Shown in pieces: positions 18,217 through 28,655 of a stretch of 64,000 bases of DNA (the stretch's first letter is position 1; each line of letters begins with the position of its first letter). The notes below the pieces were generated by a model. The model saw only the letters and a list, made by a program, of their open reading frames with translations, ran no database searches and was not told the origin of the DNA. This DNA is from Paraburkholderia franconis (GTDB taxonomy: Bacteria > Pseudomonadota > Gammaproteobacteria > Burkholderiales > Burkholderiaceae): the NCBI RefSeq assembly GCF_009362735.1, contig NZ_WHNP01000013.1, positions 62,001 through 126,000 of the forward strand. Direction: 5' to 3'. The translations under genes and the position numbers were made by a program.

Positions 18217-18344
18217 TGCTGCGCGCGCGTCGATCCGCGCAGCCGTCCCGCAGCTATCCGTCACGCCCGAATAAAAGCGCCCAGCAACGCGACGCGGCTG
18301 CGCCCGCTACAATGATTGTTTTCGAATCGCTTCATTTCCGATCG

Positions 18345-19652
18345 ATGTCCACACCTACGTCTCCGCAGTCCGCGCCGCGCGCGCCGATGTTGTCGACGGC
18401 CGACGCGCTCGCCACGCTGCTCGGCGCCGCCGTGCAGATCGACGGCACCGAAACGCTGCCGACGCTCGATGCGACCAACCGCGTGCTTGCCGCCGACGTG
18501 ATCTCGCCGCTCGACGTGCCGCCGATGAACACGAGCGCGATGGACGGCTATGCGGTGCGTGTAGCCGAGCTGTCGCAAGGCGAGCGGCGCTTGTCCATCT
18601 CGCAGCGCATTCCGGCGGGCCACGCGCCGCAGCCGCTCGCGGAAGGCACGGCGGCGCGCATCTTCACGGGCGCGACGGTGCCGCCCGGCGCGGACGCGAT
18701 CGTGATGCAGGAGCAAACGGAAGCAGCCGGCGATGAAGTAGCGATCCTGCACACGCCGAAAGCAGGCGAATGGATCACGCAGCAGGGCGCCGACATCCGC
18801 AAGGGCGCGACGATCCTGCCCGCCGGCACGCGGCTCACGCCGCAGGCGCTGGGACTCGCGGCGTCCGTCGGATGCGCGAGCCTGGAGGTCATGCGCCGCG
18901 TGAAGGTCGCCGTGTTTTTCACGGGCGACGAACTGACGATGCCCGGCGAGCCGCTCAAGCCCGGCGCGATCTACAACTCGAACCGCTTCACGCTGACGGG
19001 CCTGCTGCGGAAGCTCGGCTGTGAAGTCACCGATTTCGGCATCGTTCCCGACAAGCTCGACGCGACGCGGCAAACGCTGCGCGAGGCGGCGCAGGCGCAC
19101 GATCTGATCCTTACTTGCGGCGGCGTGTCGGTGGGCGAGGAAGATCATGTGAAGCCCGCCGTCGAGGCCGAAGGGCGTCTGTCGATGTGGCAAATCGCGA
19201 TGAAGCCGGGCAAGCCGCTCGCGTTCGGCGCGATTCGTCGCGCGTCGGCGCAGGGCGAAAGCGCGGCAGCGAGTGGGGCGGGTGTATCGGGCGCATCGGG
19301 CGCGGCGAACGAAACGTTCTTCGTCGGCCTTCCGGGCAATCCCGTATCGACGTTCGTCACGTTCCTGCTGTTCGTGCGTCCGTTCCTGCTGCGCCTCGCG
19401 GGCGTGCGGACCGTGACGCCGCGCGCGCTGTCGCTGCGCGCCGACTTCACGCAGCAAAAGGGCGACCGCCGCAACGAATTTCTGCGCGCGCGCGTGAACG
19501 CCGCGGGCGGTCTCGATCTGTTCCCGAATCAGAGTTCGGCGGTGCTGACGTCGACGGTCTGGGGCGACGGCCTGATCGACAATCCGCCGAATCATGTGAT
19601 CAGCGCCGGCGAGACCGTGCGCTTCATCCCGTTTTCCGAATTGCTGAACTGA
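18345..19652 (+). CDS. moeA: Molybdopterin molybdotransferase MoeA
   Basis: Inserts molybdate into adenylated molybdopterin; 435 residues from ATG 18345, with an in-frame ATG at 18312 (MIVFESLHF) less like the family. Motifs: PPMNTSAMDGYAV near residue 55 and TGDELTMPGEPLKPGAIYNSN, then TCGGVSVGEEDHVK, then MKPGKPLAFG. A Ser/Ala/Gly insert of about 20 residues interrupts the region before FFVGLPGNPVSTFVTF. It starts the moeA-moaD-moaE run; a TACAAT hexamer lies at 18309-18314. Confidence 0.95.
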   Translation: MSTPTSPQSAPRAPMLSTADALATLLGAAVQIDGTETLPTLDATNRVLAADVISPLDVPPMNTSAMDGYAVRVAELSQGERRLSISQRIPAGHAPQPLAEGTAARIFTGATVPPGADAIVMQEQTEAAGDEVAILHTPKAGEWITQQGADIRKGATILPAGTRLTPQALGLAASVGCASLEVMRRVKVAVFFTGDELTMPGEPLKPGAIYNSNRFTLTGLLRKLGCEVTDFGIVPDKLDATRQTLREAAQAHDLILTCGGVSVGEEDHVKPAVEAEGRLSMWQIAMKPGKPLAFGAIRRASAQGESAAASGAGVSGASGAANETFFVGLPGNPVSTFVTFLLFVRPFLLRLAGVRTVTPRALSLRADFTQQKGDRRNEFLRARVNAAGGLDLFPNQSSAVLTSTVWGDGLIDNPPNHVISAGETVRFIPFSELLN

Positions 19653-19681
19653 GCGTGGCCGTTATAGGGCCGCTACCGAGA

Positions 19682-19939
19682 ATGAAGATCCAGTTGAAAT
19701 ATTTTGCGAGCGTGCGCGAAGCGCTCGGCCGGTCAGACGAATCCGTGGACGTGCCCGAAGGCATCGCGACGGTCGGCGACGTGCGCGCCTGGCTGCGCGT
19801 GCGCGGCGGCGTGTGGGCCGAGACGCTCGCGGAAGGCCGCGCGCTGCGCATGGCGTGCAACCACGTGATGACGGACGCGGGCACGCGCATCACCGACGGC
19901 TGCGAAGTCGCGTTCTTTCCGCCCGTCACGGGCGGCTGA
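19682..19939 (+). CDS. moaD: Molybdopterin synthase small subunit MoaD
   Basis: Ubiquitin-fold sulfur carrier of 85 residues. It begins MKIQLKYFASVREALG and ends in the required Gly-Gly (FFPPVTGG), whose C-terminus is adenylated and thiocarboxylated by MoeB and gives sulfur to precursor Z. It lies 29 bp after moeA and 29 bp before moaE. Confidence 0.96.
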   Translation: MKIQLKYFASVREALGRSDESVDVPEGIATVGDVRAWLRVRGGVWAETLAEGRALRMACNHVMTDAGTRITDGCEVAFFPPVTGG

Positions 19940-19968
19940 ACCGGGCCATTGAAGCGGGAGGGCAAACG

Positions 19969-20445
19969 ATGACGGTGCGCGTGCAGACAGAAGACTTCGA
20001 CCTGACGACGGAAGTCGCCGCATTGCGCGCGCAGAATCCGAAGGTCGGCGCGGTGGCGTGCTTCGTCGGCACGGTGCGCGATATCAACGAGGGCGAAGCC
20101 GTCGACACGATGGAGCTCGAGCACTATCCGGGCATGACGGAGAAGTCGCTCGAAGCGATCGTCGACGCCGCACGTGAGCGCTGGCCGGGCACCGAGGTGC
20201 TGATCGTGCACCGCGTCGGCAAGCTGATGCCGCTCGATCAGATCGTGCTGGTCGCGACGACGTCGAAGCATCGCGCGAACGCATTCGCGTCGTGCGAATT
20301 CGTGATGGACTACCTGAAGACCCAGGCGCCGTTCTGGAAGAAGGAAAAGACGGAAAGCGGCGAGCGCTGGGTCGATGCCCGCGTGACCGATGACGAAGCG
20401 CTCGCCCGATGGGGACTGGACTCGTCGAACTCGAAGGCCGATTGA
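19969..20445 (+). CDS. moaE: Molybdopterin synthase large subunit MoaE
   Basis: Catalytic subunit of molybdopterin synthase, 158 residues, pairing with the MoaD just upstream. Motifs: AVACFVGTVRDIN, LELEHYPGMTEKSLE-type region, HRVGKLMPLDQIVLVA, and the lysine-bearing segment APFWKKEKTESGERWVDAR. The ATG at 19969 follows GGGAGGGC. It is convergent with the haemoglobin gene, 12 bp apart. Confidence 0.96.
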   Translation: MTVRVQTEDFDLTTEVAALRAQNPKVGAVACFVGTVRDINEGEAVDTMELEHYPGMTEKSLEAIVDAARERWPGTEVLIVHRVGKLMPLDQIVLVATTSKHRANAFASCEFVMDYLKTQAPFWKKEKTESGERWVDARVTDDEALARWGLDSSNSKAD

Positions 20446-20457
20446 GCGAAGCCCGGC

Positions 20458-21018
20458 TCAATCGTCGTCGCGCGACTTGCCGATGATTTTTGCCGGAAAC
20501 GGCTCGCCGCGCGGTCGCGCATGCTCCGCCTCATGCTCTTCGCGCGGACGACGGCGCGGCGCGATGCGCTCCAGCAGCGCCTGCTGTTCGGCGGGAATCT
20601 GATAGTCCCAGCCGAATCGGCTCAACTGCAAACTCTGTGCGATGCGCAGCGCCGGCTCCATGAAACGCACGGCGGCGGCCGGTTCGTAGCGCGACTCGAC
20701 GGTATCGAGGAACAGATAGAGCCAGTGGCTGAAGTGCTGCGGCTCGACGCCGGCGAGCGGCATGTGCGCCTGCTGCACGTTGCCGCGATATTGCTTCGCG
20801 CCCAGAACCAACGATCCCCAGAACACGCACATCTTCGGCAGATGCTCGTCCCAGCGGCCCGCCAGCTTCTCTTCGAACACGGGACCGAGCAGCGCGTCGG
20901 CGCGCACGCGGTCGTAGAACGCGTAGACGAGTTCGCGGATGTTCTCTTCGTCGGGTTCGGCGTAGCGCGTGGCGAGGCGTTCGGCAGCGGGAATAGTGGA
21001 AGAAATTTCGGACTTCAT
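20458..21018 (-). CDS. Group III truncated haemoglobin
   Basis: Globin of 186 residues with the group III pattern: ELVYAFYDRVRADALLGPVF at the B/C region, MCVFWGSLVLG, YRGNVQQAHMPL (probable haem-ligating His), HFSHWLYLFLDTVE. Relatives bind O2 and NO and are linked to NO detoxification or microaerobic life; the precise role here is inferred. A C-terminal Arg/Glu-rich tail of about 40 residues follows the globin fold. The ATG at 21018 is preferred over an in-frame start at 21057. It is divergent from the NsrR-like gene, which points to regulation by NO. Confidence 0.88.
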   Translation of the reverse strand: MKSEISSTIPAAERLATRYAEPDEENIRELVYAFYDRVRADALLGPVFEEKLAGRWDEHLPKMCVFWGSLVLGAKQYRGNVQQAHMPLAGVEPQHFSHWLYLFLDTVESRYEPAAAVRFMEPALRIAQSLQLSRFGWDYQIPAEQQALLERIAPRRRPREEHEAEHARPRGEPFPAKIIGKSRDDD

Positions 21019-21133
21019 AGCTGAAATAAGTGAGACGCGGCAAGCACTCCGACGCAAAGCCGACGCAAACCCCGTCGCAAACGTTGGGCGCGCTCATCTA
21101 AAGTCAGAAAAAGTGCGCTTCAAACGAAAGTTA

Positions 21134-21168
21134 GCGTTTATAGTTACGCGAAATAACGAGATAAACGC
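21134..21168. promoter_or_regulatory. Inverted repeat in the haemoglobin/NsrR intergenic region
   Basis: GCGTTTAT (21134-21141) is mirrored exactly by ATAAACGC (21161-21168), with an inner GTTA...TAAC pair nearly on the same centre. It lies in the AT-rich divergent region, about 115 bp from the haemoglobin start; a candidate operator. Confidence 0.45.
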
Positions 21169-21174
21169 GGCAAT

Positions 21175-21197
21175 AAGATGTGTTTTCCACGCATGAT
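21175..21197. promoter_or_regulatory. Candidate NsrR operator
   Basis: AAGATGTGTTT, one base, then CCACGCATGAT. The first arm agrees with the known NsrR half-site AAGATGYATTT at ten of eleven positions; the second arm is weaker (about six of eleven). It lies about 80 bp upstream of the regulator start. Confidence 0.4.
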
Positions 21198-21274
21198 ATT
21201 GCGCGCTGCAGCACCGGCGTTTATGGGGAGGCGTGAACATTCCGCACGTGATCCCCGTCGCGACTTGCCTTTCA

Positions 21275-21778
21275 ATGAGACTGACAGACTATACCGATTA
21301 CTCGCTGCGCGTGTTGCTTTACCTCGCAGTCCGTTCCGAAGGACTGGCTACGATCCAGGACATTTCGGACGCGTACGGCATATCGAAGAACCATCTGATG
21401 AAGGTGGTTCAGCGGCTTGCGGAACTCGGCTGGGTCGAGACTGTGCGCGGGCGCAACGGCGGTCTGCGGCTGTTCGAGCATTCGTCGGCGCTGACCATCG
21501 GCGAAGTGGTGCGCGCTGCCGAGAACGACTTCACGCTGGTCAGCTGTTTCAACGGCGGCGATCCGGGCGCGCATCGCGAATGTGTCATTCAGTCGCAATG
21601 CCGGCTGAAGGGCGTGCTCGAAGCGGCGCGCGCAGCGTTTTTCCGCGAGCTCGACGGCTTTACGATCCGCGATATCGCCGAGCCCGCATCGCCGCTGATG
21701 TCGCTGCTCGGGCTCAAGCCGTCGGCCACCGTCGTGCCTATCGTGCCCGTCACGCCCGCCGTACCGACGGGCACCTGA
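21275..21778 (+). CDS. Rrf2 family regulator, NsrR-like
   Basis: Predicted nitric-oxide-sensing repressor of 167 residues. An N-terminal winged helix (MRLTDYTDYSLRVLLYLA; DISDAYGISKNHLMKVVQRL) is followed by Cys residues spaced C-x11-C-x5-C (SCFNGGDPGAHRECVIQSQC), the cluster-binding trio of NsrR-type Rrf2 proteins. The ATG at 21275 gives the family N-terminus but lacks a clear Shine-Dalgarno; GTG at 21233 or 21248 lies nearer a GGGGAGG. IscR or another Rrf2 member is possible, but the haemoglobin neighbour favours NsrR. Confidence 0.85.
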   Translation: MRLTDYTDYSLRVLLYLAVRSEGLATIQDISDAYGISKNHLMKVVQRLAELGWVETVRGRNGGLRLFEHSSALTIGEVVRAAENDFTLVSCFNGGDPGAHRECVIQSQCRLKGVLEAARAAFFRELDGFTIRDIAEPASPLMSLLGLKPSATVVPIVPVTPAVPTGT

Positions 21779-22011
21779 GCCAGCCGCACGATCGGTCGCC
21801 CGTGCGGCCGTCGTTCGAGGTTGCACTCTGCGCGCATGAACGGCTTGTGGGCAGGCTCACGCCGTTCTCCCGTCCCTGCTGCGAACCTCTGTCCGCAATC
21901 TCCGCCCTTGCTTTTCCCGTGCTGTACGCGGGGCTAAACTGCGCTGTGTCCCGCGCCGGGCGCGACAACGCGCCCGCCGTGCGAATTCTCTCTCCCTGAT
22001 GCAAAAAAGCG

Positions 22012-22039
22012 CTTGAAACCTGCCTAAAACGCCTCATTT
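22012..22039 (+). promoter_or_regulatory. Sigma-32 heat-shock promoter of clpB
   Basis: CTTGAAA (22012-22018), a 13-bp spacer, then CCTCATTT (22032-22039), against the RpoH consensus CTTGAAA and CCCCATNT: a perfect -35 and one mismatch in the -10. It ends 29 bp before the clpB ATG and is followed by a GGAGG ribosome binding site. Confidence 0.75.
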
Positions 22040-22068
22040 TGGTGGTAATCGAAATTGGAGGTCTCTTG

Positions 22069-24666
<2,598 letters not shown>

Positions 24667-24730
24667 GCCGCACTGGAACGGATGCGCTGACAACCTGCGT
24701 ATCCGCTTCCGATCGAAAGCAAGAAAGCGA

Positions 24731-24767
24731 AAAGGCAACGAAGCGATGCGTTGCCTTTTTGTTTTTG
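24731..24767 (+). terminator. Rho-independent terminator after clpB
   Basis: Stem AAAGGCAACG (24731-24740) with CGTTGCCTTT (24749-24758), 8-nt loop, then further Ts on the plus strand. A T-rich run also follows on the minus strand, so it may act for yidB too. Confidence 0.88.
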
Positions 24768-24839
24768 CGCGGCGCGTCAGGCGCTACGCATGTCGAAGCA
24801 ATGCAAAAGCGCTGCGGAAGGCGCGCAGAAGTAACGCGC

Positions 24840-25286
24840 TCAGGCGTTCTTGTTGCCGCTGAACAGGCCGGCCAGCGCGCCCAGCGAGCCGAGCGCGCCC
24901 GCGAGGCCGCCCGTGTCGATCTTGCCGTCGGCGGGCACTTCGCCGTTCGGCGTCGCGGCATTGACGACGTGCGGCAGCACTTGCGACAGCAGGCCCGTCA
25001 CCGCCGACGGTTCGACGCCGACCTTCGACGCGATGTTGGTCACGGCTTCCGAGCCGAGCACGTTATGCAGTGCGTCGGCGGCGATCGGCTGGTTCTCGCC
25101 GTTGCTGACCCACGAGTTGATGATGTCGCCCGCGCCGTTCTGCTGGAAGCGCTGGATCAGCCCGTTCAGGCCGCCCGGCTGATTGTTGATGAATTCGAGC
25201 GCAGCGGCGACCAGCGCCTGCTGGCCGCCGCCTTCGGGCGTATTGCCGCCGCCGAGCATGGAACCGAGGGTGTCGAGTAGGCTCAT
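24840..25286 (-). CDS. YidB family protein (DUF937)
   Basis: Protein of 148 residues with the YidB/DUF937 pattern: MSLLDTLGSMLGGG, then QALVAAALEFINNQPGGLNG, then IINSWVSNGENQPIAADAL, then VGVEPSAVTGLLSQVLPHVV. The family's biochemical role is unknown. No signal peptide or membrane helix is obvious; the C-terminus is Gly/Ala/Leu-rich and hydrophobic. It is convergent with clpB and downstream of the helix-hairpin-helix gene. Confidence 0.88.
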   Translation of the reverse strand: MSLLDTLGSMLGGGNTPEGGGQQALVAAALEFINNQPGGLNGLIQRFQQNGAGDIINSWVSNGENQPIAADALHNVLGSEAVTNIASKVGVEPSAVTGLLSQVLPHVVNAATPNGEVPADGKIDTGGLAGALGSLGALAGLFSGNKNA

Positions 25287-25445
25287 GACGATCTCTCTCT
25301 GTAGGAGCCGGCGCGATACTCGTGAAAGCGTGCGCCGGCGGGTAATGAAACGCCGCGCGAGCGCGGCACCGATAGTCTTGACAGACGCAGACGTGAAGCA
25401 GTGAGGCCATCGGACGCACAGCGAAGTGCGTCCCGATTCGAGTCC

Positions 25446-25994
25446 TTATACGCCCGACGCAGCGGACGCGGCCTTGCTCTTCTTCGATTTCTTCGACTTC
25501 GAGGCGGTCGTTTCCGATGCCATCGCAGGCGCGGATGCCGCCGTAGCAGCGGGTGCCGATGCCGCAGCGGCGTCCGCCTTGCTCTTCCTCTTCGACTTCG
25601 AGGCCTTCGCGCCCGATGCGGCTTCGGCAGGCGCGGAAGGCGGAGTTTGTGCCGTGGTTGCGGGCGCAGCCATCGGCTTCGACGTCGTCGCGGCCGGCTT
25701 GGTGGTTGCGCCCGTCGGCGGCGTGGACGAGCCGTTGATCGTCAGGCCCGCGGCTTCGAGGTTCTTCACCGACTTCTCGCCGATGCCCTTGACGCGATTC
25801 GCGAGATCGTCTGCGTCCTTGAACGGGCCGTTCTTCGTGCGTTCGTCGATGATCGCTTTCGCATGGACAGGGCCGATGCCCTTGACCGATTCGAGCGCCG
25901 CCTGGTCGGCGGTATTGACTTCGACGGCGGACGCGAATCCCGCCGACAACGACAGCATCAGCACGGCGCAAAGCATCAACAGCTTTTTCAACAT
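25446..25994 (-). CDS. Secreted helix-hairpin-helix (ComEA-like) protein with Lys/Ser-rich tails
   Basis: Protein of 182 residues. A cleavable signal peptide (MLKKLLMLCAVLMLSLSAGFASA) is followed by a ComEA-type HhH domain (about 25-85; VNTADQAALESVKGIGPVHA and LANRVKGIGEKSVKNLEAAG). That family binds double-stranded DNA in the periplasm during uptake. The remaining ~95 residues are Ala/Ser/Pro-rich and contain two basic blocks (KASKSKRKSKAD and SKSKKSKKSKAAS), resembling histone H1-type tails. The ATG at 25994 has GGAG 8 nt upstream; the in-frame GTG at 26003 overlaps that site. Confidence 0.88.
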   Translation of the reverse strand: MLKKLLMLCAVLMLSLSAGFASAVEVNTADQAALESVKGIGPVHAKAIIDERTKNGPFKDADDLANRVKGIGEKSVKNLEAAGLTINGSSTPPTGATTKPAATTSKPMAAPATTAQTPPSAPAEAASGAKASKSKRKSKADAAAASAPAATAASAPAMASETTASKSKKSKKSKAASAASGV

Positions 25995-26072
25995 GGCAAT
26001 CACTCCATTGAGGGCAAACAGGTAGCCGGAACGGACGACGCTTTCACGTTAGCGAGCACTGCGCTCAAGCAT

Positions 26073-26089
26073 AGAACATTTACTGTTCT
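26073..26089. promoter_or_regulatory. Perfect inverted repeat upstream of the HhH gene
   Basis: AGAACA, five bases, TGTTCT: an exact 6-5-6 dyad 79-95 bp upstream of the HhH protein start, in a short AT-rich stretch. It looks like an operator, but I cannot name the regulator; it does not fit the CTGT-N8-ACAG LexA box. Confidence 0.4.
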
Positions 26090-26218
26090 CTTTCGCCGAA
26101 CGGCGCGCGACGTTGCGCGAAACGGCCGATTTATACCGGTGCGTCCGTGACAACACAATCGGCCCGCACCAAATTTAAAGCTTTTGCCTACTCGCGGGGC
26201 TGACATCGCGTACGGATG

Positions 26219-28645
26219 TCAGGGGAATTTGACGGGGGATGTGGCGGGACCGGGGCTCGCTGTTCGCGGCGCCGTCGTGCTCGCTCCAGTCGTGCCCGCT
26301 TTGTTCGTGCCTGCTTTCGCAGGGCCGCGCGCCGTCGCGCCGCGCACTTCGAAACGCACCGAATCGGCGCTCGATCCATCCGCGTCGACGAGTTCGAGCA
26401 CGTGACGCCCGGGCCAAGGCAGCCACAGCACGCGTTCGTCGTGGCCGAGCGAACGGCCATCGAGACGCCATGTGCTGCTCGCGGACGAACCGCTCGCGCG
26501 TTCGAACACGATGCGCTGACGCGTGGCGGGGATGTCGGGATCGAGCGCGAAGAGCGTGCCGTCTGTCGGCGAGCCGATGCGCGGCGCGCCGTTCGATGAC
26601 GACGTGCCGGAACCGTTCGACGCACGCACAAGCGCCGCTGAACGCGGCGTCCGCGACACGGCACGCGCGCTGGCCGTATTGCTGGCATTCGCGGCGAGTC
26701 CGATCACGCGCGTTTGCGTGCCGCTCACGAACCATTCGTCGCGCGCGGGCTCGATGTTCTGGTCGAAGGTCACGCGCGTCTGCACGACGCCGGCGGGCGC
26801 GCGCGGCGCGACGCTCGGCACGCGCCGATGCAGATAGCCGACGATGGCCGCCCAGACGGGCGCCGCGCCCGTCACGCCGGACACGTCCCACATCGGCTGT
26901 CCGTCCGCATTGCCAACCCACACGCCGACCGTGTAGCGCGACGTGTAGCCGATCGTCCAGTTGTCGCGCATGTCCTTGCTGGTGCCCGTCTTGACGGCCG
27001 AAAAGAAGCGCGTCGCCAGCGGACTGTCGAAGCCGAACGTGCGCGTGCGCGCGTTGTTGTCCGACAGCACGGTCGTGATGATGTAGCTGGCATCTTCCGT
27101 GAAGACGCGTTGCTTCGCGGCAAGCTCACGTGGGCTCGATGCAGGCGCATGGCGCGGCACGTCGAAAGTCGGCGAGGCGATTCCGCCGTTGGCGAGCGCG
27201 CGATACGCATTCGTCAGCGACAGCAGCGTCACGTCCGCGCTGCCGAGCGCGAGCGAATAGCCGTAGTAGTCGCCGCTTTGCGAAAGCGGCAGGCCGAGCG
27301 CGGTGAGCGTTTTCGCGAAGCGATGCGGCGTGACCATCACGAGCGTGCGCACGGCGGGCACGTTCAGCGACGAGCCGAGCGCCGTGCGCACGCTCACCCA
27401 GCCCTTGAAGTCCTTGTCGTAGTTTTGCGGAATATAGAGCCCGCCGCCCGCCGCGAGATCGAGCGGCGCATCGTCGAGCAGCGAGGCGGTGGTGAGCCGA
27501 CGCTCGTCGATGGCCTGCGCGTAGAGAAACGGCTTGAGCGTCGAGCCAGCCTGGCGGCGCGCGAGCACGGCATCGACATCGCGCGCGCCCGACAGTCCGC
27601 CCGACGATCCGACCCACGCGAGCACGTCGCCCGTCGCGTTATCGAGCACGACGACAGCGCCATCGTGCACGTTGCGCGGATGCGCGGGCGCGTTGAGCTC
27701 GACGAGCGTGCGCGTGAGCGTGTCGCTGGCGAAGCGCTGGAGCTTCGCGTCGAGCGTGCTCGTGACGCGCGCGCCCGCCGCAGGGTGCGCTTCGCTCGCG
27801 ATGCGCCGCGCGAAATGCGGTGCGAGCACGGGCGCATCGGGCGACACCGACAGCAGCGCTGGAGCCGGGCGCGCAAACGCGAGCTGCACGAAGCTCGCGA
27901 GATTCGCGCAGCGCTCGGGCGCCTTCATGTCGCGCAAAATGCGGCACGCGCGATCGCTGACCTTCGTGTACGCCGCATTCGGCGAGCGGATCAGCGCGGC
28001 GGCAACGGCGGCTTCGCGTTCGTCGAGGCCGGACGGCGCCTTGCCGAACAGCGTGTTCGACAGCGCGGACAGCCCGATCGTCTCGCCGCGAAACGGCACG
28101 AGATTCAGGTACGCCTCGAGAACCTGGTCCTTGCGCCACGTGCGTTCGAGCCATAGCGCGCTCACGGCCTGGCTCGCCTTCTGCGTGATCGAGCGTTGCC
28201 CGGAGCGTTGCGGGTCGTCGTTGAGCAGACCCGTGAGCTGCATCGTGACCGTCGATGCGCCGCGCGTGCGCGTGTTCCACAGGTTCGCCCATGCGGCCGC
28301 CGCTGCGCCGCGCCAGTCGACGCCGCTGTGCTCGTAAAAGCGCTTGTCCTCCGACACGACGATCGCTTCGCGCAGCGCGGGCGACACATCTGCGAGCGCG
28401 ACCCAGTCGCCGCGCCGTTCGGTGTTGTCGATGCGCGTGCGCTGCAGCGGCACGCCGTCGCGCGACAGCAGCAGCCAGTCGGAGCTGCGCCATTGCGTGC
28501 GGACATCGTCGAAGGTCGGCAGCGCATGCGCGGCGAGCGGTGTGCCGATCAGCAGCGCGCATAGCACGACGCGCGCGGACGCGATGCGCCACCGCCTATT
28601 CAGCGGGCGATTGCGGCTCATCGCGTGCGTGCCATTCATCGTCAT
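26219..28645 (-). CDS. pbpC: Penicillin-binding protein 1C (bifunctional class A PBP)
   Basis: Periplasmic membrane-anchored peptidoglycan synthase of about 808 residues. Order: signal anchor (residues ~22-42), GT51 glycosyltransferase (SEDKRFYEHSGVDWRG with the catalytic Glu; RGASTVTMQL), transpeptidase (SxxK as GSTLKPFLYA, SxN as SSLNVP, KTGTSKDMRDNW), and a C-terminal PBP1C-type beta domain (about 700-790). ATG at 28645 is used; GGAG is better spaced for the ATG at 28639. It lies 10 bp after the A2M gene, a conserved pairing thought to couple wall repair to protease trapping. Confidence 0.95.
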   Translation of the reverse strand: MTMNGTHAMSRNRPLNRRWRIASARVVLCALLIGTPLAAHALPTFDDVRTQWRSSDWLLLSRDGVPLQRTRIDNTERRGDWVALADVSPALREAIVVSEDKRFYEHSGVDWRGAAAAAWANLWNTRTRGASTVTMQLTGLLNDDPQRSGQRSITQKASQAVSALWLERTWRKDQVLEAYLNLVPFRGETIGLSALSNTLFGKAPSGLDEREAAVAAALIRSPNAAYTKVSDRACRILRDMKAPERCANLASFVQLAFARPAPALLSVSPDAPVLAPHFARRIASEAHPAAGARVTSTLDAKLQRFASDTLTRTLVELNAPAHPRNVHDGAVVVLDNATGDVLAWVGSSGGLSGARDVDAVLARRQAGSTLKPFLYAQAIDERRLTTASLLDDAPLDLAAGGGLYIPQNYDKDFKGWVSVRTALGSSLNVPAVRTLVMVTPHRFAKTLTALGLPLSQSGDYYGYSLALGSADVTLLSLTNAYRALANGGIASPTFDVPRHAPASSPRELAAKQRVFTEDASYIITTVLSDNNARTRTFGFDSPLATRFFSAVKTGTSKDMRDNWTIGYTSRYTVGVWVGNADGQPMWDVSGVTGAAPVWAAIVGYLHRRVPSVAPRAPAGVVQTRVTFDQNIEPARDEWFVSGTQTRVIGLAANASNTASARAVSRTPRSAALVRASNGSGTSSSNGAPRIGSPTDGTLFALDPDIPATRQRIVFERASGSSASSTWRLDGRSLGHDERVLWLPWPGRHVLELVDADGSSADSVRFEVRGATARGPAKAGTNKAGTTGASTTAPRTASPGPATSPVKFP

Positions 28646-28655
28646 GCGCTCCTCG

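Noticed and set aside
26073..26089. LexA box upstream of the HhH gene
   Set aside because: The dyad is AGAACA-N5-TGTTCT and does not have the CTGT-N8-ACAG form.
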